From contig JAKSTW010000005.1 in the NCBI GenBank assembly GCA_024402405.1, positions 1-62,368 on the forward strand: a stretch of 62,368 nucleotides of DNA, written 5' to 3'. The position numbers and the translations under genes are program-made. The notes beneath the pieces are model-generated. The model was given only the letters and a program-made list of their open reading frames with translations. It searched no databases and was not told where the DNA came from. Source of the DNA: Spirochaetia bacterium. GTDB lineage: Bacteria > Spirochaetota > Spirochaetia > CADAEX01. Position 1 is the first letter of the stretch, and each line of letters starts with the position of its first letter. Below, piece after piece: positions 25,901 to 34,130 of this stretch.

Positions 25901-27052
25901 ATGGAAATGGTTTTTTCATTGCATACAAAAGAATTTGGCACCAGACCTGAAGTGGTGGTACAGGGTCCCGGAAGTATAATGCTTATGGGAAATTTTCTGG
26001 ACAGAGAATGCGGACTTTTTCTGTCTGCCTGTATCAATCATGGAGTTGAGATGTCTTTCTCACGGCGTGATGATGGTTATCTCCATTTTTTCTTTGTAAA
26101 GAACAGTGAGCACAGACATATTCTTCTTGCCGGCAATAAATTCAGAAAGGAAGACAGGCTTGGCAATGCTGTAAAAGGTATTTTCCCATGGCTTGAGGGC
26201 ATGAAGGTGCATGTCCCCGGAATGAATATTACAGTTGCCTATGATATCATTTCACATTCCGGTATACCCATTTCCCATACTATTGCATGTTGTGCTGTTG
26301 CTGGTGTCAATAAAATGCTGGATTTGAACCTTACTGTGCCGCAGATGGTGGATGCTGTCTGCTATTCTGAGATGAAGTTTCAGCAGACTGAGAGATTTCC
26401 TGTAAATGCCTATGGAATACTCAGCAGCAGATCGGGCAGTCTGACTTATTCTGATTTTGTCTCTTCCGAATCTGAGAATCTTCCTCTGAATGATGATGAT
26501 ATCATAATTGTTGTGACTACTTCCAATATCCCTCATTTTATTTTTGAGACTGATGGTTATAATAAGAAAAGGGATGCATACAGGGCTCTTGCCTCGTTGG
26601 GCATCGGTAAACTTCAGTCTCTGATGGAGCTTTCCGGTTCCGAGATACGTCACATGCTTATGACTCTGCCGGAATCCCTGAGAAAATTGTGTATCTATAT
26701 GGTGGAAGAGATCAGACGTGTGATCGACGGCCGTGAGCTCCTTAGAAAGGGATATTATGCTGAGTTCGGCAAGCTTATGAACCGTTCCCATGAGAGTATG
26801 CGTGATAATTTCAATGTATCATGTCCTGAAGTGAACTGGCTGGTCAAACGTGCACAGGAAATTGACGGTGTGTATGGTTCCAAGCTTACCGGTGCAGGAG
26901 ATACAGGATGTACTGTAACTCTTATGAAGAGATCGGCTCTGGATAAATATAAGAAAAGGCTTGCGGAGTATGAGCATATTTTCGGATTCAGGGCCAAAGC
27001 TTATGTGAGCTGTCCTGAAAAAGGGGTCAGTGTGGTTTATTCCACAAAATAA
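25901..27052 (+). CDS. GHMP-kinase protein related to galactokinase, with altered motifs
   Basis: A 383-aa protein with the three GHMP regions in galactokinase order. Motif 1 reads GPGSIMLMGNFLDRECG instead of the usual PGRVNLIGEHTDYN. The phosphate-binding loop reads GIPISHTIACCAV where galactokinases have a GLSSSA-type run. Motif 3, GSKLTGAGDTGCTV, is well kept. The substrate is therefore uncertain and the protein may bind sugar rather than phosphorylate it. No ribosome site precedes ATG 25901 or the second ATG at 25907. It precedes surE by 5 bases. Confidence 0.72.
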   Translation: MEMVFSLHTKEFGTRPEVVVQGPGSIMLMGNFLDRECGLFLSACINHGVEMSFSRRDDGYLHFFFVKNSEHRHILLAGNKFRKEDRLGNAVKGIFPWLEGMKVHVPGMNITVAYDIISHSGIPISHTIACCAVAGVNKMLDLNLTVPQMVDAVCYSEMKFQQTERFPVNAYGILSSRSGSLTYSDFVSSESENLPLNDDDIIIVVTTSNIPHFIFETDGYNKKRDAYRALASLGIGKLQSLMELSGSEIRHMLMTLPESLRKLCIYMVEEIRRVIDGRELLRKGYYAEFGKLMNRSHESMRDNFNVSCPEVNWLVKRAQEIDGVYGSKLTGAGDTGCTVTLMKRSALDKYKKRLAEYEHIFGFRAKAYVSCPEKGVSVVYSTK

Positions 27053-27057
27053 ATAAT

Positions 27058-27780
27058 ATGAAAATTCTTCTTGTCAATGATGATGGTATCAATGCCTCTG
27101 GGCTGAAGGCCCTTGATGTGGCTCTGTCTGTGGCTGGTCATGATGTTATGGTCGTGGCTCCTGAGACTCAGCGCAGCGGTTTTTCAAGTTCCATAACTTT
27201 TGTCAATGATGTGATATTGAGAAAGATCGATGACCGGCATTATGGCTGTTCCGGAACGCCTGTGGACTGCTGTCACCGTGCTCTGCTGGGCGCTGTGGAT
27301 TTTATTCCGGATCTGGTGATCTCCGGTATCAACTCTGGTCCTAATGTGGGGACTGATATAATTTATTCAGGGACAACAGGCGGGGCACGGCAGGCTGCAT
27401 TCCTGGGATATCCCGCAGTTGCTGTGTCTGTGAATGCATTTTCGGAGCCTTTTTATTTTGATATTGCCGCTGAATTTGTTGTTGACAATCTTGAGAGATT
27501 CATTGACTGGTGTGAGAATGAATATTTTATCAATGTGAATATACCTGCCAGTCCTGAAAAACTTGATTTTGATTTTACATTTCCTGCAAAAATCACATAC
27601 TCCAACGAGATAAAGACTCTGTGGGAAGAAGATTCCCTCCATACGATCCTCAGACTGACAAAATCCAGGGAGACACAGGAGGAGGGTTCTGATGCCTGGG
27701 CTGTCAATCACGGGAAGATTTCTGTCAGCAAGGTATATATTTACCCTGTTGCTGATATGAGATATGATAAAATGACTTGA
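27058..27780 (+). CDS. surE: 5'/3'-nucleotidase SurE
   Basis: A metal-dependent phosphatase that removes phosphate from nucleoside monophosphates. The SurE signatures are intact: LLVNDDGINASG at the N-terminus with its two Asp ligands, APETQRSGFSSS, GTPVDCC, SGINSGPNVG and YSGTTGGA. Length 240 aa is normal. It lies 5 bases after the galactokinase-like gene and 22 before a HAD gene, in one transcript. Confidence 0.95.
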   Translation: MKILLVNDDGINASGLKALDVALSVAGHDVMVVAPETQRSGFSSSITFVNDVILRKIDDRHYGCSGTPVDCCHRALLGAVDFIPDLVISGINSGPNVGTDIIYSGTTGGARQAAFLGYPAVAVSVNAFSEPFYFDIAAEFVVDNLERFIDWCENEYFINVNIPASPEKLDFDFTFPAKITYSNEIKTLWEEDSLHTILRLTKSRETQEEGSDAWAVNHGKISVSKVYIYPVADMRYDKMT

Positions 27781-27802
27781 TTGAGCCGGAGGGGAAATTT
27801 TT

Positions 27803-28480
27803 GTGAACATAGTTTGGGATTTTGACGGGATAATTTTTCCTCTTGTTCCTTACAGCAGTGATCATATCCTGATTGACTATATGTTTCAGAAGGATTTCTT
27901 CAGTTTCACGGAAAAAATGCTTATGAGACTTGCTTATTCTTTTGAAAAGAAAGATATGGCTTCTCTCAGATTCAAAAAATGTCTGAGGACTCTTGTCTGT
28001 AAGAAACCTTATGCTGTGCTGGATTATGTTCTGGAAATAATCAGTGCTGGAATTCCTGATGAGAATGTGCGTCTGCTGTCCGGACTCCATGATGCAGGAT
28101 ATAAGATGCATATTATAAGTACCGGGACTGAGAATATCATAAAGAATGCTCTTGTGTCCAAAGGTGCTGACCAATATTTCAAGACTGTAAGCGGAAACCG
28201 CATTGTGGCTGAGATAGGACGGATCATCGGATATGACTGTCTTATCACTGCGGAGAGCAAAGTCGATTTTGCAGAGAGACAGCTGGGACTCAGAAGCCAG
28301 GATACGATCGCTGTTGGGTTCGGATATTCTGATATTCCTATTTTGGACTGGGCCAGATATCCGGTGCTTATAGATCCGTCGAAAGCCGGCTGGGAAAAAT
28401 TCGGTGACAGGAATTATATATTCCTTGAATCGGTGGATATGCTTCCGCGTATCCTGAAAAGTCTGATCGTGCAGGTGTGA
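27803..28480 (+). CDS. HAD-superfamily hydrolase (first of a tandem pair)
   Basis: A 225-aa cytoplasmic protein. Motif I is WDFDGIIFP with both Asp residues, motif II is IISTGT, and the acidic motif IV is weak (GFGYSDIPILD). The fold resembles phosphoserine-phosphatase-like HAD proteins. The start is GTG at 27803 behind GGAGGGG. One base separates its stop from the next HAD gene. Confidence 0.8.
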   Translation: MNIVWDFDGIIFPLVPYSSDHILIDYMFQKDFFSFTEKMLMRLAYSFEKKDMASLRFKKCLRTLVCKKPYAVLDYVLEIISAGIPDENVRLLSGLHDAGYKMHIISTGTENIIKNALVSKGADQYFKTVSGNRIVAEIGRIIGYDCLITAESKVDFAERQLGLRSQDTIAVGFGYSDIPILDWARYPVLIDPSKAGWEKFGDRNYIFLESVDMLPRILKSLIVQV

Positions 28481-28481
28481 T

Positions 28482-29414
28482 ATGAAGAAACTGATCGTAT
28501 TTGATATGGATGGCGTTCTTGTGGATGTTTCCTGTTCCTACAGGGATGTCACCAGAAAGGCTGCATATATTTTCCTTAAGGACTGTCATGGCGGCGAGCT
28601 GCTTCCGGAGCCTATGTTCGGCTTTGATGAGCTGGCTGAGGTGAAGCAGCGTGGCGGTCTGAATAATGACTGGGATATGACATACCATGTTATTTCAATG
28701 CTTCTGACTATGGCAGATACAGATTCTGCTGAGAGGGAGAACTGGGATGTGACAGGGCTGGCATCCTTCCTGAAAGATACTCCGAGACCGCTGGCTGCTC
28801 TTCTGAAAAAAGGAAAGCTTTCTGATGCGGCTGTCCGGTATTACAGCGGAGATGTGGGAAGCGGCAATGTCATAAAGCAGATATTCCAGGAGATCTATCT
28901 GGGGCAGGAACTGTTCCGTAAGACTTACAGTATTGATGCATCTTATTTTAAATGCCCCGGATATATCCTTAAAGAAAAACTTTTTGTAAATGCTGATATA
29001 CTGAAAGCTCTGGCTGAGGATAATATACTGGCTGTGGCTACAGGTCGGCCAAGGGATGAGGCTCTGTATCCGCTGGAGAAAAATGGACTGGATATGTTCA
29101 GCTGCATTATGTCTCTGGATGAATGTGCTGAGGCTGAGAGGCTGGAACTGGAAAGGACCGGAAAAAAAGTCTCATTTGCCAAACCTTCTCCTTTCATGCT
29201 GGATACACTGGCTGAGAAATATCCTGGACTTGAGTATATTTATGCCGGTGATGTGGGTGATGATATGATAGCTGCAAAAAGTTCCAGATATGGATATAAG
29301 GCTGTCGGGATCGTATATTCTGCTCCTGACCGGAATATCTCAAGAGACAGTCTGCTGAAATGCGGTGCTGACATTCTGGCTGAGGATCCGGAAGAGCTTC
29401 TTGATCTGAGATGA
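28482..29414 (+). CDS. HAD-superfamily hydrolase (second of the pair)
   Basis: A 310-aa protein with motif I FDMDGVLVDVS, motif II ATGRPRDEA, a lysine in SFAKPSPFML and motif IV YAGDVGDDM. It has a long cap insertion (about 40-160). Substrate unknown; the insertion size fits a type I cap. It is cotranscribed with surE and the first HAD gene, so nucleotide or sugar phosphate handling is a reasonable guess. Confidence 0.8.
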   Translation: MKKLIVFDMDGVLVDVSCSYRDVTRKAAYIFLKDCHGGELLPEPMFGFDELAEVKQRGGLNNDWDMTYHVISMLLTMADTDSAERENWDVTGLASFLKDTPRPLAALLKKGKLSDAAVRYYSGDVGSGNVIKQIFQEIYLGQELFRKTYSIDASYFKCPGYILKEKLFVNADILKALAEDNILAVATGRPRDEALYPLEKNGLDMFSCIMSLDECAEAERLELERTGKKVSFAKPSPFMLDTLAEKYPGLEYIYAGDVGDDMIAAKSSRYGYKAVGIVYSAPDRNISRDSLLKCGADILAEDPEELLDLR

Positions 29415-29435
29415 ATGAAATGAATAGGAGATGAT

Positions 29436-30803
29436 ATGATGAGAAAAATTCTGTCTGTTTTATGTATTGCCATGATCCTGCTGGGATCCTGTGGCGGGAA
29501 TAAAAATGATAATGCCCAGCTTGAGAAAGAGGTTGAGGCTCTGATGCAGGAAAAGCAGGGAAATGACTTGCTGGCCGGACTTATGGAGCTGGATAAAAAA
29601 TATAAGGATAATCTTTCCCTGAAGATAAACATAGCAGGAATTCTGCTGCTGAACGATAACATGAAGGATGCCGATGAATATCTGAAACAGGGATTGGCTC
29701 TGGTTAAGAAATCGAAAAGCGGTGAGGAGAAATATCTTTTTTATACGAATTATGCAGTCTTTGAGTTCAAGAACCAGAATTATGATAAATGCATAGAATA
29801 TGCCAAGAACGCGCTGGATGCTGATAAGTCCGATCCTCTGGGAGTCAAGATAACAATGGCAAAGGGTTATGCTGAGCTTCAGGATAATGCCAGTGCCATA
29901 AAGCTTATGAAGGATGCCTGGAACAATGAGCGTGACAAGTTCATCGAAGAGGATATGGTTTACCTGCTTATGCTGCTGGGCAGTGAGGTGGACAGTCTTG
30001 AGAATATCGAGATAGTTGTATCTATTGCTGATGAGCTGTCGATAAGGAAGCCAAGTATGACAGGTACCGGTCTGCAGCAGGCACAGGTACTGGAAGATGC
30101 CGGATATATGATAGGAGCGCTTACAGCATCATTCTCTGAGCTTGACAGGATGAGATTCCTTGGAAGACTTACTGACGATGAGATCTATTCGACCCTGAAT
30201 CAGTTTGCGTCTCATTTTCCTGCGGACTCACCTTATGTCAGATTGCTGGATGGATTCCGGCTCTATATGCATGAGGACTGGGATAAGGCTGATGATGTGT
30301 TCTCTTCTATGGTACCTGAGGTTCCTCTGAATTTTTATACATATCTCCAGCTGGTTTCCAGAGCCAACAGCAGCAGGACTTCTGTACAGGCCTGTGACAT
30401 GCTGCAGGCTGCAGGTGATAGATTTCCTCTTTTCCAGGGATATTATTATTATTTCTGGAAAGCTCTGGATAAAAATGGTCTTCTGGATAAAGAGAAGGGA
30501 GATCCTGTTCTGAGGGAATGCATTCTCTCCAATCCTTCCTCCAGATTCGGTATTGATTCTAAAAAACGGTTGGGTGCTCTGTATGGCATTGCAGATGGTG
30601 AGAATATACTTCTGCGGGATGAGCTGATGGTTTATTATGTGAAGGTGAAAGGCGGTGAGTCCACTGATATGCTGGAACCTGTGGCCAGATTTCTGAATAT
30701 GGGTGACAATCAGTTCCGCACAGAGGGAGCGCGCATTATATCTGAGCTTGAGAAATTGCCTGGAGTGAAGGAGTGGCTTTCTCAGCATCAGGACATAAAA
30801 TAA
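29436..30803 (+). CDS. TPR-repeat lipoprotein
   Basis: A 455-aa exported protein. A 19-residue signal ends in a lipobox LLGSC, so Cys19-20 would be lipidated. TPR-like helix pairs cover about residues 50-160 and a helical region follows. TPR lipoproteins in this place, directly before rnhB, are known in spirochaetes (the Borrelia counterpart I recall is BB0045). AGGAG precedes ATG 29436. The stop overlaps the start of rnhB (TAATG). Confidence 0.85.
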   Translation: MMRKILSVLCIAMILLGSCGGNKNDNAQLEKEVEALMQEKQGNDLLAGLMELDKKYKDNLSLKINIAGILLLNDNMKDADEYLKQGLALVKKSKSGEEKYLFYTNYAVFEFKNQNYDKCIEYAKNALDADKSDPLGVKITMAKGYAELQDNASAIKLMKDAWNNERDKFIEEDMVYLLMLLGSEVDSLENIEIVVSIADELSIRKPSMTGTGLQQAQVLEDAGYMIGALTASFSELDRMRFLGRLTDDEIYSTLNQFASHFPADSPYVRLLDGFRLYMHEDWDKADDVFSSMVPEVPLNFYTYLQLVSRANSSRTSVQACDMLQAAGDRFPLFQGYYYYFWKALDKNGLLDKEKGDPVLRECILSNPSSRFGIDSKKRLGALYGIADGENILLRDELMVYYVKVKGGESTDMLEPVARFLNMGDNQFRTEGARIISELEKLPGVKEWLSQHQDIK

Positions 30804-31408
30804 TGGAGCTGATATGTGGAATGGATGAGGTTGGTCGCGGGCCTCTGGCAGGACCTGTCACCGCCTCTGCTGTTATCCTTCCTCCTGATTTTCCTGTGGA
30901 GATCCTGGCTGATTCCAAGAAACTTTCTGAGAAGAAGCGGCTGGCTGCTGTGGATATCATAATGAACAGGGCTCTTTCCTGGGGTACTGGCTGGGTGTGG
31001 CCATTTGAGATAGATAAGATCAATATCCTGAATGCCTCTCTGCTGGCTATGAAGAGGGCCTGGGAAAATATGAGTGTGCCGATGGTGCCGGATGCAATTC
31101 TGGTAGATGGACTTTATGTCCCTCCTATTGTGACTGATATTCCTATGCGGGCAATTGTGAAGGGCGATGACAAGATCCATGAGATAATGGCTGCATCCAT
31201 ATTGGCCAAGACTCTCCGTGATTTATGGATGACCCGATATTCCTGGATCGAGGACGGATACGGATTTGAGAAACATAAGGGATATCCCACTAAAGCTCAC
31301 AGGGATGCTGTTGAGAAACTTGGTATGTCGTGCATTCACAGAAAAAGTTTCAGAATTTCTTCTTCTTGCTGTCCATCATCCGAACAGCCTTCGATAATTC
31401 CCTCATGA
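30803..31408 (+). CDS. rnhB: Ribonuclease HII
   Basis: Cleaves RNA in RNA-DNA hybrids and removes misincorporated ribonucleotides. The catalytic acidic residues are in GMDEVGRGPLAGP (Asp8, Glu9), ILVDG (Asp) and AASILAKTLRD (Asp), together with ADSKKLS. Length 201 aa is normal; the last 20 or so residues, rich in Ser and Pro, lie over the 3' end of the convergent bpuR gene. The start codon overlaps the stop of the lipoprotein gene. Confidence 0.95.
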   Translation: MELICGMDEVGRGPLAGPVTASAVILPPDFPVEILADSKKLSEKKRLAAVDIIMNRALSWGTGWVWPFEIDKINILNASLLAMKRAWENMSVPMVPDAILVDGLYVPPIVTDIPMRAIVKGDDKIHEIMAASILAKTLRDLWMTRYSWIEDGYGFEKHKGYPTKAHRDAVEKLGMSCIHRKSFRISSSCCPSSEQPSIIPS

Positions 31409-31589
31409 AATTGTCGATGTCTTCTTCATATACCATGACGGAATGACGCTCAAAAGAGCCATTTGGCATCTTCTTGCTTTCTACAAGATTGAGGAAATGG
31501 CTTCCTGTTCTGTCTTCTTTCACATTGAAAAAATAAGTCCTTTTTTCTGTTATAACCTGAGATGAAAAAATCTCGCCTCTGATAGCCAT
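31350..31589 (-). CDS. bpuR: PUR-alpha-like nucleic-acid-binding protein (BpuR type)
   Basis: A 79-aa protein that is almost wholly one PUR domain: RGEIFSSQVITEKRTYFFNVKE, then FLNLVESKK and SFERHSVMVYEEDI. In Borrelia, BpuR (BB0047) binds DNA and RNA, represses its own translation and regulates other genes; the rnhB-bpuR neighbourhood is the same as here. GGTGG precedes the ATG. The gene converges on rnhB and overlaps it by 59 bases. Confidence 0.88.
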   Translation of the reverse strand: MAIRGEIFSSQVITEKRTYFFNVKEDRTGSHFLNLVESKKMPNGSFERHSVMVYEEDIDNFMRELSKAVRMMDSKKKKF

Positions 31590-31660
31590 TTCTATACCAC
31601 CGATAAATTAAGTATCTGTCATCAACTTTACAGATTAAAACATCTTTATTCAATAACATA

Positions 31661-31689
31661 TTGACATTTTGTCCTTTAATTTGTATAAA
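31661..31689 (+). promoter_or_regulatory. Promoter of tRNA-Gly
   Basis: Consensus TTGACA (31661-31666), 17 bases, TATAAA (31684-31689). Confidence 0.75.
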
Positions 31690-31733
31690 ATATGAGTAAT
31701 TTGAATTTATTCAGATTGTTTAGAATGTTATTT

Positions 31734-31805
31734 GCGCCTGTGGTATAATGGCTATTACCTCAGCCCTCCAAGCTGATGATGTCGGTTCGATTCCGATCGG
31801 GCGCT
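31734..31805 (+). tRNA. tRNA-Gly (anticodon TCC) with C at position 33
   Basis: A full cloverleaf: acceptor GCGCCTG with CGGGCGC, D-arm, anticodon stem TCAGC/GCTGA, T-arm GTCGG-TTCGATT-CCGAT, discriminator T. The anticodon loop is CCTCCAA, giving anticodon TCC with C at position 33, where nearly all tRNAs have U. The Escherichia coli tRNA-Gly(TCC) loop differs from it only at that base. CCA is not encoded. Confidence 0.93.
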
Positions 31806-31820
31806 TTTCCTTATTTTACA

Positions 31821-31846
31821 ACGGGCTGCGGCCCATCTTTTTTTTT
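31821..31846 (+). terminator. Probable terminator after tRNA-Gly
   Basis: A short GGGC-TGCG-GCCC hairpin (31823-31834) is followed after three bases by a run of nine T. The stem is only four pairs. Confidence 0.55.
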
Positions 31847-31857
31847 ATAGGCCTTTC

Positions 31858-31866
31858 TGATATATT
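31858..31866 (+). promoter_or_regulatory. Possible extended -10 element of the aldo/keto reductase gene
   Basis: TGA followed by TATATT (31861-31866) reads as an extended -10, with no good -35. The ATG lies seven bases after it, so the transcript would begin at or next to the start codon. Confidence 0.4.
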
Positions 31867-31872
31867 TTTTTC

Positions 31873-32859
31873 ATGATTTATTCCCCTGATCTGGTTGGTA
31901 AAAAAAACAGTTTCATTGGTCTTGGAACATGGCGTTTCGGCGAGGATGAGGATCCTTCTGATCTTTCCGATCCTATGCGGTGTTACTGGGGCGGACAGAA
32001 AAGAAGTGACAGTATAAAGACGCTTCATGCGGCGCTCAGAAATGGCATCACTCATTTTGACACTGCCCAGGTCTATGGAAACGGCAAGTCTGAGCAGCTG
32101 GTGGGACAGGAACTGCGCAAGATCCGGGATCAGGTGATCATTGCTGATAAATTCATGCCATATAATGCTGATTATTCCAGTGTGGAAAAAAAGGTGGAGC
32201 TTTCACTCCGCCGCCTTAATACTGAATATATTGATATCATGTATATCCACTGGCCTGTCTGCGGCGTAGAGAATGCTGTGGCTGCGGAATCGCTGGAAAG
32301 GTTGCGGCAGTCAGGGAAGATCCGTTTCATCGGTGTCAGCAATATGGATGCCGGGCAGATCTGTGATGCCATGCGTGGCGGTACTGTGGATTTCTGCCAG
32401 ATCGGATATAATATTCTGTGGAGGCGAAGTGAACTGGATGTCATTCCGTTGTGCCGTGAAAATGGTATACATCTGGTGGCCTATGGATTTCTGGGGCAGG
32501 GACTTTTCGCGGGAAGTCATGGATTCTCTGATGATGGTAATGTTCCTGGTGATGCCAGAAAAAAGCTGGTCTTTTATGGAAACAATGCCTCTGAATACCG
32601 CAGACTGTACAGACAGATCGAGATCCTTGCTGCAGAGAATGATATGTCTCCTGCTGTGCTGCTTCTGTCCTGGGGGAGAAGGAAGAATATTTTCGATACC
32701 ATACTGACCGGAGCCAGTGCCAGATGGCAGATTGATGAGAACTGCCAGTCCTGTATGAGTGAGATTTCAGACAGTCTGTTCATGAGCTTGGAAAAGATAT
32801 CTGCTGATTCGATGAAAATTTATGAAGAGTCTGGAAATATTTTCTGTCACAGGATCTGA
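31873..32859 (+). CDS. Aldo/keto reductase
   Basis: A 328-aa NAD(P)H-dependent TIM-barrel oxidoreductase. The catalytic tetrad is visible: Asp63 and Tyr68 in HFDTAQVYGNG, Lys93 in IADKF and His126 in YIHWP. The motif IRFIGVSN is present. The N-terminal loop is slightly long. The substrate cannot be told from sequence. No ribosome site is seen before the ATG. It converges on mntP and overlaps it by 13 bases. Confidence 0.88.
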   Translation: MIYSPDLVGKKNSFIGLGTWRFGEDEDPSDLSDPMRCYWGGQKRSDSIKTLHAALRNGITHFDTAQVYGNGKSEQLVGQELRKIRDQVIIADKFMPYNADYSSVEKKVELSLRRLNTEYIDIMYIHWPVCGVENAVAAESLERLRQSGKIRFIGVSNMDAGQICDAMRGGTVDFCQIGYNILWRRSELDVIPLCRENGIHLVAYGFLGQGLFAGSHGFSDDGNVPGDARKKLVFYGNNASEYRRLYRQIEILAAENDMSPAVLLLSWGRRKNIFDTILTGASARWQIDENCQSCMSEISDSLFMSLEKISADSMKIYEESGNIFCHRI

Positions 32860-33413
32860 TAATGTTCCAGCACTACTTTGATTCCTATCAGTATAAGTAC
32901 TGCTGAGCCTGCGAATTCAGCATAGATTCCGAAAGCATCAGACAGTTTTTTGCCGAATATGAAACCGCAGACGCATATCAGAAATGTAATGATTCCTATT
33001 ATTACAGATGAGCTGAATACCGGTGCATTCAGTGCGGAGAAGCTGACACCCACCATCAGGGCATCTATACTTGTGGCTATGGCCAGAATAATGAGTGTCT
33101 TCATGTCACTGATGTCAGTTTTCTCTTCTGGCTTTTTCCCGTGAAGTTCGCTGAGTGCATCCATGAACATTTTTCCACCTATGAATGCCAGGAGTCCGAA
33201 AGCTATCCAGTGGATTATGAATTCGATGAACTGCTGTAGAAATGCAGACAGACCATAGCCGATCAGCGGCATGAAAAACTGGAAGAATCCGAACATGAAG
33301 GCTGCTGTCAGGCATGTCCTGTATCTGAGTTTGGAAGAGCATGATGCGGAGGATACTGATACAGCGAAAGCATCCATGGAAAGACTGATTGCTATGAGAA
33401 TTATTTCTGTCAT
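32847..33413 (-). CDS. mntP: Manganese efflux pump MntP
   Basis: A six-helix inner-membrane protein that exports Mn2+. It has the repeated SMDAFAVS and TSIDALMVG motifs (an Asp in each half), a GKMFMDAL segment and a length of 188 aa as in the family. No yybP-ykoY manganese riboswitch is seen, since the gene is translationally coupled to the upstream HAD gene by an ATGA overlap. Confidence 0.92.
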   Translation of the reverse strand: MTEIILIAISLSMDAFAVSVSSASCSSKLRYRTCLTAAFMFGFFQFFMPLIGYGLSAFLQQFIEFIIHWIAFGLLAFIGGKMFMDALSELHGKKPEEKTDISDMKTLIILAIATSIDALMVGVSFSALNAPVFSSSVIIGIITFLICVCGFIFGKKLSDAFGIYAEFAGSAVLILIGIKVVLEHYQIL

Positions 33414-34048
33414 AATGATGTTATGTACTCCTTAAGTTGTTTTATGTTATGGCATATATGCTGGGGTGACACAGATTCCAGGGTGGCGGTACTCTGCCAT
33501 CCGTAAGTGACTGCTATGGTCCGAACTCCTGCACGGCGTCCTTCGGTGATGTCTCCCATGGTATCACCTATCATCCAGCTGCTGTCAGGGGATGCGCCGA
33601 ACTTAGTCATTATTCCTCTTATTTTTTCTGCTTTCTCTCCCTTTGTGTCAGCACCCACAATGTAAGAGACATATTCCATCATTCCTGATTTTGCCAGCCG
33701 GTTTGCCACAGCTTTTGAGTCATTTGCCGTGTTCACTGCCACTGTATTGCCTGCCTGGTGTATGGATCTGAATAATTCTGCTATTCCGCTGAATACTGGA
33801 GCCAGAAGTGATTTTTCACGCAGCATTGCAAGAAGCTCTGGCTCTATGACCGGAATTTTTTCTGGAGCTGCTCCCATCAGAAGCAGGATCCTGTCCATGG
33901 TGACAGATGGCATTTCTGATATGGCTTCTTCTGTCAGTGGCTTGGGGAGATCATATTTTTCTCCTATTGCATTGGCTATCCCCATGCAGACCTTGAGTGA
34001 ATCCACGATAACTCCGTCGTAATCGAAGATGAACAATTTTTTAGCCAT
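33410..34048 (-). CDS. HAD phosphatase of the phosphoglycolate phosphatase type
   Basis: A 212-aa protein with motif I FDYDGVIVDS, motif II VNTANDSKAVA, a lysine in GADTKGEKAEK and motif IV MIGDTMGDITEG. A helical cap lies between motifs I and II. Members remove phosphate from small metabolites such as phosphoglycolate. The ATG at 34048 has GGGGAGA before it; an upstream in-frame ATG at 34093 lacks one. It is the first gene of a pair with mntP. Confidence 0.87.
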   Translation of the reverse strand: MAKKLFIFDYDGVIVDSLKVCMGIANAIGEKYDLPKPLTEEAISEMPSVTMDRILLLMGAAPEKIPVIEPELLAMLREKSLLAPVFSGIAELFRSIHQAGNTVAVNTANDSKAVANRLAKSGMMEYVSYIVGADTKGEKAEKIRGIMTKFGASPDSSWMIGDTMGDITEGRRAGVRTIAVTYGWQSTATLESVSPQHICHNIKQLKEYITSL

Positions 34049-34130
34049 AGATATCTCCCCTATATTGAAAATTATTCCTTGAAAATATAACATTAAACAA
34101 TCTTTTTAAACAATAAATTCCGGAGAAATT

